Origin: JBARRS01 sp049644345
GTDB lineage: Bacteria; Actinomycetota; Thermoleophilia; Gaiellales; Gaiellaceae
Direction of reading: 5' to 3'
NCBI GenBank assembly: GCA_049644345.1
Contig: JBARRS010000138.1
Coordinates: 1 to 9,845, forward strand
DNA: 9,845 bases
Shown: positions 1 to 6,795 of the stretch, in pieces
Layout of the letters: each line of letters opens with the position of its first letter
Numbering within the stretch: the first letter of the stretch is position 1
Notes under the pieces: generated by a model
The model's database searches: none
The model's input: only the letters and a program-made list of their open reading frames with translations
Told to the model about the DNA's origin: nothing
Translations under genes and position numbers: made by a program

Positions 1-104
1 CGGAGCGACGGCACGACGACGAGGTAGACGACGCCGAGCGCGACCGCGACCACGAGCAAGAGCGCCAAACTGAGGCGCGCGCCGACGGTCTGGAGCCTGC
101 TCAT
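1..104 (-). CDS. Two-component sensor histidine kinase, N-terminal fragment (runs off the left edge)
   Basis: The minus strand opens with ATG at 104-102 and stays open to position 1, giving 34 codons. The fragment begins MSRLQTVGARLSLALLLVVA and continues hydrophobic (VALGVVYLVVV). That is a short basic cytoplasmic tip followed by one transmembrane helix at about residues 11-31, the usual beginning of a membrane sensor kinase. The ATG overlaps the TGA of the upstream response regulator (ATGA at 104-101), so the two are probably co-transcribed and translationally coupled. A histidine kinase is by far the commonest partner in this position after an OmpR-type regulator. No kinase motif (H-box, N, G boxes) lies within the window, so the assignment rests on gene order and the membrane helix. 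Another membrane protein cannot be excluded. Confidence 0.65.
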   Translation of the reverse strand, partial: MSRLQTVGARLSLALLLVVAVALGVVYLVVVPSL

Positions 105-796
105 CGGTCGCGAAAGCGGTAGCCGACGCCGCGCACGGTGAAGATGTACTGCGGCGATCTCGGGTCCTGCTCCAGCTTCTCGCGCAGATGGCGAATGTGG
201 ACGTCGATCGTCCGCGGCTCGCGATAGGCGGAATCGCCCCACAGCGATTCGAGCAGCATCTCGCGCGTGTACACGCGGCCCGGATGCGCGGCCAGCGTGC
301 GCAAAAGCTCGAACTCGACGTAGGTCAGCTGCACGGGTTGTCCATCGAGGTCGACCGCCCGGCGTGCCGCATCGATGCGCAGGTTGTTCACCTCGATCAC
401 GTCGCTCTCGCGGGTCTGGGGGGGCGCGCCCGCCCGCCGAAGCAACGCACGCACCCGGCTGCGAAACTCCCGGATCGAGAACGGCTTCGTGATGTAGTCG
501 TCCGCGCCGAGCTCGAGGCCGAGCACCTTGTCGAGCTCGTCGTCCCGCGCGGTCAGCATGATGATCGGCACCATGCTCTCCGAACGCAGCCGCTTGCAGA
601 CCTCGAGCCCGTCGAGCTTCGGCAGCATGATGTCGAGGACGACGAGATCGACCCGCTCGTCGGCAAACCGCTGGAGCGCCTCCTCGCCGTCCCGCGCCTG
701 GAGCACGCGAAATCCCTCGCGCTCGAGCGGATACGTCAGGAGCTTCTGGACAGCGTCCTCGTCATCGACGAGGAGGATCGTTGAGACCTCGACCAT
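101..796 (-). CDS. OmpR/PhoB-family response regulator
   Basis: Transcription factor of a two-component system, 231 aa from the ATG at 796-794. The N-terminal receiver domain (about 1-118) shows the acidic pocket in ILLVDDED (D11, D12), the phospho-acceptor Asp in VVLDIMLP (D55), the switch Thr in MLTARDD (T82), Tyr in DDYITKPF (Y101) and the invariant Lys (K104). The C-terminal half (about 133-231) is the winged-helix DNA-binding domain, with the family features LTYVEFELLRTL, REMLLESLWG, RTIDVHIRHLREKLE and the closing VRGVGYRF. A TTG at 832 would add 12 residues, but they precede the normal receiver start, are Arg-rich and sit only three bases after a candidate -10 box; I therefore prefer ATG 796, although no strong ribosome site precedes it. 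The gene overlaps the sensor kinase gene by 4 bases and is divergent from the M28-like gene. The regulated genes cannot be told from the sequence. Confidence 0.96.
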   Translation of the reverse strand: MVEVSTILLVDDEDAVQKLLTYPLEREGFRVLQARDGEEALQRFADERVDLVVLDIMLPKLDGLEVCKRLRSESMVPIIMLTARDDELDKVLGLELGADDYITKPFSIREFRSRVRALLRRAGAPPQTRESDVIEVNNLRIDAARRAVDLDGQPVQLTYVEFELLRTLAAHPGRVYTREMLLESLWGDSAYREPRTIDVHIRHLREKLEQDPRSPQYIFTVRGVGYRFRDR

Positions 797-834
797 CGGC
801 AGCGCGCGGACGCGCTTCTGCGTCCTCTCCAACC

Positions 835-841
835 TACTATA
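835..841. promoter_or_regulatory. Possible overlapping divergent -10 elements between response regulator and M28-like gene
   Basis: Only 53 bases separate the two divergent start codons (796 and 850). They contain an AT-rich island, TACTATAG, in otherwise GC-rich DNA, with the palindrome CTATAG at 837-842. On the plus strand TACTAT (835-840) ends 9 bases before ATG 850, which fits a leaderless or nearly leaderless transcript. On the minus strand TATAGT (841-836) would start a transcript near 829, giving a leader of about 33 bases before ATG 796. I see no convincing -35 box in either direction. If both are real, the two promoters share the same bases and would be mutually exclusive. Confidence 0.35.
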
Positions 842-849
842 GCCCTCTT

Positions 850-2739
850 ATGGCGGCTGCCCCGCCCTCGGCCGTGCACCCTCGGGCACGCCCCGGCTCC
901 GTCGAGCGCCCGATCAACGGCACCCTCTACCGGAGCGCGTGGCTGCTGTTCGGTGTCCCCCTCCTGATCGCGCTTTTCAGCGTCGGCCGACCGCAGGCCC
1001 TGCGGCCGCCAGAGCCGCGCCTTCCTCCGGTGTTCGACCGCGCGGGCGCGATGGCGCTCGCGAGCGGGCTCTCGACCGCTTTTCCGGATCGCGCGCCGGG
1101 CACACCGGGTGCGGTGGGCGCCGCGGACTGGGTGACCGGACAGCTCCAGCAGTACGGGCTCCGAATCAACGCCGACCGCTTCTTCGCCACGATTCCGGGC
1201 CGCGGGCGCGTTCCGCTCGTCAACCAGACCACGATCGTGCCCGGGCGTTCGCCCGAGGCGCTCGTCGTGATGGCGCACCGCGACGACAGCGGGACCGGCC
1301 CCGGCGCCAACGACAACGCCTCCGGTGTTGCGGCCTTGATCGAGCTCGCGCGGTCGTATGCGCTGACCGCGCCGGCCTCGGCGGGCGCGCGAGGGGTCTC
1401 GCCGCAGCACACGCTCGTGTTCGTGGTCACGGACGGCGGCGCATTCGGTGGGATCGGCGCCGACCGCTTCGCGCGCACGTACCGCGGCCGAGTTCTCGCC
1501 GTCGTCGACCTCGATGCGATCGCCGGCCGAGGCACACCCCGCCTCGTGCTCGCGGGCAACGAGCCGCGCTCGCCGGCCGCGTCCCTCGTCGCCACCGCCG
1601 CCGACCGCGTACGGGCGCAGCTCGGCCGCTCGCCGGGGCGGCCGAGCATCGCCGGGCAGCTGATCGACCTCGCGTTCCCCTTCAGCCTCTACGAGCAAGG
1701 GCCGCTCGTTTCACGTGGAATCGCGGCAGTGACCGTGACCACCGCCGGGGATCGGCCACCAGCGTCGTTCAACGACTCGGCGGGGCGGCTCAGCGGGGCT
1801 CGGCTGGCCCAGATCGGACGGTCGACGCAACAGCTCCTGCAGTCTCTGGACCAAGGAGTCGAGCTGGCCCAGGGCACGTCGAGCTATCTCTACCTCGGAG
1901 CGAGAATCATCCGCGGCTGGGCCGTCGAGCTCGTGCTGATCGCAGCCCTGCTTCCATTCCTCGTCGCCGTCGTCGACCTGTTCGCGCGCTGCCGGCGCCG
2001 GCACGTGCCTCTGGCGCCCGCCCTCAGGAGCTACCGCAGCCGGCTCGTCTTCTGGCTCTGGACCGGAGCCTTGTTCGTACTCTTCGGGCTCCTCGGCGTG
2101 TGGCCGGGAGGCATCGCGCTGCCGGTCTCCCCGGAGACGACCGCCGCGGGCGACTGGCCTGTGCTCGGGCTGCTTGGACTCGGGATCCTCAGCGGTCTCG
2201 GGTGGCTCGTCGCCCGAGAGCGCCTGCTTCCCCGCCGCCCCGTGGCGCCGCCCGAAGAGCTCGCCGGCGCGACGGCCGCGCTGCTCGTGCTCGCCGTCGT
2301 GGCCCTGCTCGTCGTGGCGACGAATCCATTCGCGCTCATCTTCCTGCTCCCATCCCTGCACGCTTGGCTCTGGGTGCCGCAGGTGCGGACCCAACCGCTG
2401 TGGCAGCGCAGCGCCGTCCTGGCAGCGGGATTCGCAGGCCCCGCCATCCTGCTGGGCTCGCTCGCGGGCCGGTACGGCCTCGGCTTGGACGCGCCCTGGT
2501 ACCTCGCGGAGCTGATCGCGATCCACTACGTGACCGTCCCCGTCCTGCTGATCGGCCTCGGCTGGCTCGCCGCGGCGGCCCAGATGACCGCGCTCACGGC
2601 CGGCCGCTACGCGCCGTATCCGAGCGCGAAGGAACGGCCGCGCTTCGGCCCGATCCGGAGCTCGATCAGACGGCTTCTGATCATCGCCGTCGGCTGGCGT
2701 CGCGAACCGGAAGAAGCGGAGCAGGTGTTGGAACGATGA
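850..2739 (+). CDS. Membrane-anchored M28-family peptidase-like protein with C-terminal multi-helix membrane domain
   Basis: 629 aa from ATG 850. An N-terminal anchor (about 30-46) is followed by a region with the M28 zinc-aminopeptidase fold signature (about 60-335) and then about seven hydrophobic helices (roughly 357-378, 398-418, 436-454, 473-490, 492-510, 522-540, 553-577). By this topology the peptidase-like domain would face outside. M28 landmarks are visible: MAHRDD (H143), GANDNASG (D155) and VVDLDAIAG (D222). However, the catalytic/metal pair Glu-Glu that normally stands in the next motif reads TDGG (D195, G196), and the usual last His ligand in a YHT-like motif reads SFNDS (N308). 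Metal binding and activity are therefore doubtful; it may be a pseudo-enzyme or a divergent subfamily. A TTG in frame at 781 would lie inside the divergent regulator gene and is rejected. The stop overlaps the sortase start, so the two genes form an operon. Confidence 0.85.
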   Translation: MAAAPPSAVHPRARPGSVERPINGTLYRSAWLLFGVPLLIALFSVGRPQALRPPEPRLPPVFDRAGAMALASGLSTAFPDRAPGTPGAVGAADWVTGQLQQYGLRINADRFFATIPGRGRVPLVNQTTIVPGRSPEALVVMAHRDDSGTGPGANDNASGVAALIELARSYALTAPASAGARGVSPQHTLVFVVTDGGAFGGIGADRFARTYRGRVLAVVDLDAIAGRGTPRLVLAGNEPRSPAASLVATAADRVRAQLGRSPGRPSIAGQLIDLAFPFSLYEQGPLVSRGIAAVTVTTAGDRPPASFNDSAGRLSGARLAQIGRSTQQLLQSLDQGVELAQGTSSYLYLGARIIRGWAVELVLIAALLPFLVAVVDLFARCRRRHVPLAPALRSYRSRLVFWLWTGALFVLFGLLGVWPGGIALPVSPETTAAGDWPVLGLLGLGILSGLGWLVARERLLPRRPVAPPEELAGATAALLVLAVVALLVVATNPFALIFLLPSLHAWLWVPQVRTQPLWQRSAVLAAGFAGPAILLGSLAGRYGLGLDAPWYLAELIAIHYVTVPVLLIGLGWLAAAAQMTALTAGRYAPYPSAKERPRFGPIRSSIRRLLIIAVGWRREPEEAEQVLER

Positions 2740-3437
2740 TGAGGAGGGGTCTCCGCGTCCTCGGCACGGTGCTCGTGATCGCAGGTGTCGGGGGACTCGC
2801 GTGGACTGCGACGGTCTGGTTCTGGCAAGACCCCTTCACCGCGCTCTACACCAAGGTCCAGCAACATCGGCTCGGGCACCAGTACGACCGTCTCGCCGCC
2901 GGCTACGAGGCACCGCAGCTCGAGCGCGCCTCGGCCGAGACCGTCCGGCGGACGATCGCCCAGGAGGCCCGCGTCTACCGCATGACGACGCACGCCGGCG
3001 AAGCGATCGGCCGGATCCTGATTCCGCGCCTGCATCTGAACATGATCCTGGTCGACGGCACCGACGAGGCTTCGCTGAAGAAGGGGCCCGGCCGGGACCT
3101 GCGGACGTTCATGCCGGGCGAGGGTCAACTCGTCTACATCGCCGGCCACCGCACGACGTACCTGGCGCCTTTCTCGCATATCGAGCAGCTCCGTCGAGGC
3201 GACCGGGTCACGCTTCGAGTGCCGTATGCGACCTTCGTCTACAGAATCACCACGCACCGAATCGTCAAGGCCGACGACCTCTCCGTGCTGAAGTCGCCGG
3301 GCCACGAGCTCGTCGAGCTGCAAGCCTGCCACCCCCGCTTCTTCGCGTCTCACCGCTACATCGCGTACGCGCGCCCCATCCGTGTCGAGCCCCGCAACGG
3401 ACACGCGTACTCGACTACTCGAGCCGCAACCAGCTGA
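2736..3437 (+). CDS. Sortase, class E-like (cysteine transpeptidase)
   Basis: 233 aa membrane-anchored transpeptidase that cleaves a C-terminal sorting motif on secreted proteins and joins them to the cell wall. A single transmembrane helix lies at about 8-28; a linker leads to the sortase domain at about 85-220. Catalytic residues are visible: His138 in YIAGHRTTY, Cys198 in ELQACHPRF and Arg207 in SHRYIAYAR. The AGHRTTY...PF and ACHPRF patterns are of the kind seen in actinobacterial class E sortases, which prefer LAXTG-type signals; the class call is from memory of the motifs. ATG 2736 overlaps the TGA of the M28-like gene (ATGA), so translational coupling is likely; a second ATG follows at 2739. 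No protein in the window carries an LPXTG/LAXTG signal, so the substrate is encoded elsewhere. The last 23 bases overlap the convergent moeA gene. Confidence 0.92.
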   Translation: MMRRGLRVLGTVLVIAGVGGLAWTATVWFWQDPFTALYTKVQQHRLGHQYDRLAAGYEAPQLERASAETVRRTIAQEARVYRMTTHAGEAIGRILIPRLHLNMILVDGTDEASLKKGPGRDLRTFMPGEGQLVYIAGHRTTYLAPFSHIEQLRRGDRVTLRVPYATFVYRITTHRIVKADDLSVLKSPGHELVELQACHPRFFASHRYIAYARPIRVEPRNGHAYSTTRAATS

Positions 3438-4608
3438 CGGCTTCCCCTCGCCCCAGCTGTCCGTCTCCCCGAGGCACGAGCACGAGCGCGTCCGCGCCGG
3501 CCGCCCGCGCGATCATGTGCGACTCCTGGCCGCTGAGCGGCTCGAGGATGACCGTCCCGTCTCGCCGCTCCGTCCGGGCGCGGACGAGCTCATCGCGCGC
3601 CGGGTCCCGCTGCACGGGCTCTGCCAGCGTCCCGGACTCGAGCGGCGGTCCGGGATCGAGCGCGCCTTGAAGCGCGAGCACCGCGGGCCGTACGAAGAGC
3701 TCGAAGCCGACGAGCGACGAGACCGGATTCCCTGGCAACCCGAAGACGAGAGTTCTGCCACGGACGCCGAAGGCGAGCGGCTTCCCCGGCTTCACGGCGA
3801 CACGCCAGAACACTTCCTCGACCCCGAGCTCGGCCTCGACCTTGCGGACAAGATCGTGCGGGCCGACCGACACCCCGCCCGAGGTGACGAGCACATCGTG
3901 CTCGAGCCCGGCCGCGAGCGCGTCGCGGTGAGCATCCTCGTCGTCGGCAACGGCCGCGAGCCGCTCGACGAGGGCGCCGGCGGCGGCCAGCTGCGCTGCG
4001 AGAATGACCCCGTTCGCCTCGTACACCTCGCCGGGGCCGAGCGGCTCGCCCGGCGGCCGTAGCTCCGTCCCGGTCGTCAGGACAGCGACTCGGGGCCGGC
4101 GGGCGCAGACGACCTCGGCAATACCTGAGGCGGCGAGGGCTCCGAGCTGCGCCGCGCCCAGACGGACGCCTGCCTCGACGACGGCGTCTCCTGCGCGAAC
4201 ATCACCTCCGCGCGGTCGCACGTTTGCTCCGCGGGCAACGGTGTGTGGTACGGAGACCGTGTTGTCTCTTTCGTCAACAAGCTCGAACGGCACGACCGCA
4301 TCCGCGCCGTCCGGAACGACGCCGCCTGTCGCGATCGCCATCGCCTCGCCGGCGGCCAGCGGCGCGGGCGAGGGGCGCCCTGCGGCGATCCGGAAGGAGA
4401 CGGGCAGCTCGCCCGGAGTCTCCTCGGCGCGAAGGGCAAAGCCGTCCATGGCCGAGCTCGCGAACGGCGGGAGATCGACAAGCGCCCGAGCCGACTCGGC
4501 GAGCACTCGCCCCGCGGCTTGCCCGATCGGCACGGACTCCTGCTCCAACGCCTGCACGCGCTCGAGGATCAACGCCTGAGCTTCGGCGATCGAGATCAGC
4601 TCGGCCAT
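3415..4608 (-). CDS. moeA: Molybdopterin molybdenumtransferase MoeA
   Basis: 397 aa, the normal length for MoeA, which inserts molybdate into adenylylated molybdopterin in the last step of molybdenum cofactor synthesis in the cytoplasm. Family motifs in order: SSAMDGFALR (D55), IATGGVVPDGAD (92-103), VRPRGGDVRAGD (D136), VAVLTTGTEL (E182), VYEANG (195-200), VTSGGVSVGPHD (D252), VAVKPGKPLAFG (K273, K276) and GLPGNPVSS (290-298). The C-terminal domain IV (about 325-397) is present. Asp, Glu and Lys residues that surround the active site in the Escherichia coli enzyme all have counterparts, so it is probably active. ATG 4608 begins 6 bases after the penicillin-binding protein stop, with a weak TAGGG ribosome site overlapping that stop. 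It is the last gene of the MscS-PBP-MoeA operon. No other molybdenum cofactor gene is in the window. Confidence 0.96.
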   Translation of the reverse strand: MAELISIAEAQALILERVQALEQESVPIGQAAGRVLAESARALVDLPPFASSAMDGFALRAEETPGELPVSFRIAAGRPSPAPLAAGEAMAIATGGVVPDGADAVVPFELVDERDNTVSVPHTVARGANVRPRGGDVRAGDAVVEAGVRLGAAQLGALAASGIAEVVCARRPRVAVLTTGTELRPPGEPLGPGEVYEANGVILAAQLAAAGALVERLAAVADDEDAHRDALAAGLEHDVLVTSGGVSVGPHDLVRKVEAELGVEEVFWRVAVKPGKPLAFGVRGRTLVFGLPGNPVSSLVGFELFVRPAVLALQGALDPGPPLESGTLAEPVQRDPARDELVRARTERRDGTVILEPLSGQESHMIARAAGADALVLVPRGDGQLGRGEAVSWLRLE

Positions 4609-4614
4609 CGCGCC

Positions 4615-6795
4615 CTACTGAGGGCCGGGAGGCGGCGGCGGGGGCGGCGGCTCGCTCGGCGGAGGCTTCGGCTGAGGCGCAGCGGTCGTCGGCGGGGGCG
4701 GCGCAGCGGTCGTCGTCGGGGCCCGTGTCGTCGTCTTCGGCGTCGTGCCGGTCGTCGTCGGCGAGGAGGACGGGTAGCTCGGGCTCGCATACCCGATCGC
4801 GTATTGCCCCCGTGTGAACGGCTTCCAGACCGGCGAGGTCAGAGCGGGCGGGAAGTCGACGGGCGGGGCCGCGCCGATCGCGTTCTCCATGAATAGCTTC
4901 CAGATCGTCGCGGGGAACGTCGGCCCCGAGACCGCGATCCCGTGCACGCTGAGCATCGGGATCTCGCCGCCGGGATACCCGATCCAGATCGTCGCCTCGA
5001 GGTTCGGCGTGAAGCCGCAGAACCACCCGTCGGCGTAGCTGTCGGTCGTTCCGGTCTTGCCCGCCGAGGGACGGCCGAAGTAGGCGCCGATTCCAGTGCC
5101 ACGGAGCATGTTCTGCTCGAGAATCTGCGTCACCGTCGAGGCCACCCAGTCGGGGATGACGCGCTTGCGCTCGTCCTTGCCCCAACCGGCCTCCGTGTCG
5201 ACCTTGCCGTTCGCGAGCACGACCTTCGTGATCGCCATCGGCTTCGAGTAGATCCCCCCGGCCGCGATCGTCGAATAGGCCGAGGCCATGTCCAACGGCG
5301 AGACGGGGATCGCGCCGAGGCCGAGCGACGGCACATACGCCCCTTCTTTTGTCGTCAGGGACGACTGCACGCCCAGCCGGTGCGCCATCGCGGCGATGTT
5401 CTGGGGCCCCACGTCGAGCGTCAGCTGCGCGAACACCGTGTTGTCGGAGCGAAGGGTCGCGTTCGCGATCGTCGTCGCGCCGATGTACGTGTGGTCGTAA
5501 GTGGAGACGTCCCACGCGGGCGAGTACGGGTCGGGCTGATAGTGGAACGGGGCCGAGATGTACGTCGTCGTGAACGGGTCGATCCCCTCGGCGATCGCGG
5601 TCGTCAGGACGAACGTCTTGAACGTCGAGCCCGCTTGCCTCCGGGCCTGCGCGGCGAAGTTGAACTGGTTGCCCTTTCGCCGCGAGACTGCGGTCATCGC
5701 CCGAATCGCCCCGTTACCGGGATTGATCGAGACGATCGCCGCTGCCGGGTCAGTCTTCAGGTAGAGCGTGTCGCTGATGGCCTTCTGGGCGGCCTGCTGG
5801 AAGCGTGGGTTGATCGTCGTGTACACGCGCAGCCCGCCCGAGCGAACCGTGTTCGCACCGTACTCGGCGATCAGCTGGTCTCGTACGTAGCTGAAGAAGT
5901 ACGGCTCGCGGATGCGCGTGTAGAGCTTCCCGGGCTTCAGGTGGAACGCGCTGACAGCGGCCGCTTCCCGGTACTGCGTCGCCGTGATGTCGCCGTTCTG
6001 GTACATCGCCCGCAGAACCTCGTTACGCCGGTCGAGCGCTTCCGCCGGATGCTGGATCGGGTCGTAGATCGAAGGCGCCTGCGGCAAGCCTGCGAGCAGC
6101 GCCGCCTGGCTCAGCGTCAACCCGCGGGCGTGGCGCGAGAAATACGTCTGTGCGGCCGCTTCGACCCCATAGGCGTGGTTGCCGTAGTAGACGGCATTCA
6201 TGTACTGGTCGAGAATCCAGTCCTTCGACTCCTTGCGGCTGAGCTTGATCGCAAGGCACGCTTCGACGAGCTTTCGCTTCAGCGTCCGCTGGCGAGAGAT
6301 GTAGAGGTTGCGCACGAGCTGCTGGGTGATCGTCGAGCCACCCTGGACGACCTTGCCGGCGCGGATGTCCGACCAGGCCGCGCGCAGGATCCCGATGTAG
6401 TCGACCCCCCCGTGCTCGTAGAAGCGGCGATCCTCGATTGCGACCGTCGCCTTGCGCATCCAGGGGCTGATGCTGCCGAGCGCCACCGGCTGACGGTTCT
6501 TGTCCGCCGGAATGGAACCGAGCAGCGAGCTATCCGCGGCGTAGACAAAGGTGTTCTGCCCGATCGCCGCCGGCCGGAGCGAGGAGAGGTCGCAGCTGCG
6601 CTGGAACGCAGCCGCCCCCCCGAATCCGACCGCGACCAGGATGACGGCGCCGACGACGAGCGAGCAGACGAGCACCCCGGCACGCCGCTTGCGCCTCGAG
6701 ACACGCTCACGCCGCCGCCGCTCGCTCCGCCTGACGATCGCTTCCAGCTCGTCGGGCCGGCGGTGCCGGTCGCCGCGCGAGCTCGGCGGCGTCAC
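4615..6795 (-). CDS. Class A penicillin-binding protein (bifunctional glycosyltransferase/transpeptidase)
   Basis: 726 aa peptidoglycan synthase that polymerises lipid II and cross-links peptides outside the membrane. A very basic cytoplasmic tail (1-40, RRSERRRRERVSRRKRR) precedes a signal-anchor helix (41-63). The GT51 domain (about 85-270) shows VAIEDRRFYEHGG with catalytic E121, GGSTITQQL (152-160), RKLVEACLA with the second Glu E178, LDQYMNAVYYG and LSQAALLAGLPQAPS. The transpeptidase domain (about 350-640) shows the active-site AGSTFK (S390, K393), SDN (450-452) and KTG (580-582). The end (about 672-726) is a Thr- then Pro-rich low-complexity tail, comparable in style to that of mycobacterial PonA1. 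The start is GTG 6795, which overlaps the MscS stop (GTGA); moeA follows 6 bases after the stop. All catalytic residues are intact, so it should be active in both reactions. Confidence 0.97.
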   Translation of the reverse strand: MTPPSSRGDRHRRPDELEAIVRRSERRRRERVSRRKRRAGVLVCSLVVGAVILVAVGFGGAAAFQRSCDLSSLRPAAIGQNTFVYAADSSLLGSIPADKNRQPVALGSISPWMRKATVAIEDRRFYEHGGVDYIGILRAAWSDIRAGKVVQGGSTITQQLVRNLYISRQRTLKRKLVEACLAIKLSRKESKDWILDQYMNAVYYGNHAYGVEAAAQTYFSRHARGLTLSQAALLAGLPQAPSIYDPIQHPAEALDRRNEVLRAMYQNGDITATQYREAAAVSAFHLKPGKLYTRIREPYFFSYVRDQLIAEYGANTVRSGGLRVYTTINPRFQQAAQKAISDTLYLKTDPAAAIVSINPGNGAIRAMTAVSRRKGNQFNFAAQARRQAGSTFKTFVLTTAIAEGIDPFTTTYISAPFHYQPDPYSPAWDVSTYDHTYIGATTIANATLRSDNTVFAQLTLDVGPQNIAAMAHRLGVQSSLTTKEGAYVPSLGLGAIPVSPLDMASAYSTIAAGGIYSKPMAITKVVLANGKVDTEAGWGKDERKRVIPDWVASTVTQILEQNMLRGTGIGAYFGRPSAGKTGTTDSYADGWFCGFTPNLEATIWIGYPGGEIPMLSVHGIAVSGPTFPATIWKLFMENAIGAAPPVDFPPALTSPVWKPFTRGQYAIGYASPSYPSSSPTTTGTTPKTTTRAPTTTAAPPPPTTAAPQPKPPPSEPPPPPPPPGPQ

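Noticed and set aside
736..1698. A 320-codon minus-strand open frame opposite the M28-like gene.
   Set aside because: No recognisable motif, Arg/Gly/Ala-rich, and antisense to a coding frame with peptidase signatures and membrane helices.
939..2735. A long plus-strand open frame that runs into the sortase gene in the same frame and could make a much larger sortase.
   Set aside because: The part before 2736 is Arg/Pro/Ala-rich out-of-frame reading of the M28-like gene. Only the part from ATG 2736 looks like protein, beginning with a normal membrane anchor.
3410..3442. Short inverted repeats near the sortase/moeA 3' ends (CTCGA/TCGAG and AGCCG/CGGCT) as a possible bidirectional terminator.
   Set aside because: Stems are only 5 bp, one with an 11-base loop, and no T run follows on either strand. 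Such repeats are common by chance in GC-rich DNA.
4274..5515. A 413-codon minus-strand open frame overlapping moeA and the penicillin-binding protein gene in another frame.
   Set aside because: Composition is Arg/Asp/Gly-rich with no motif, and it overlaps two genes whose catalytic residues are intact.
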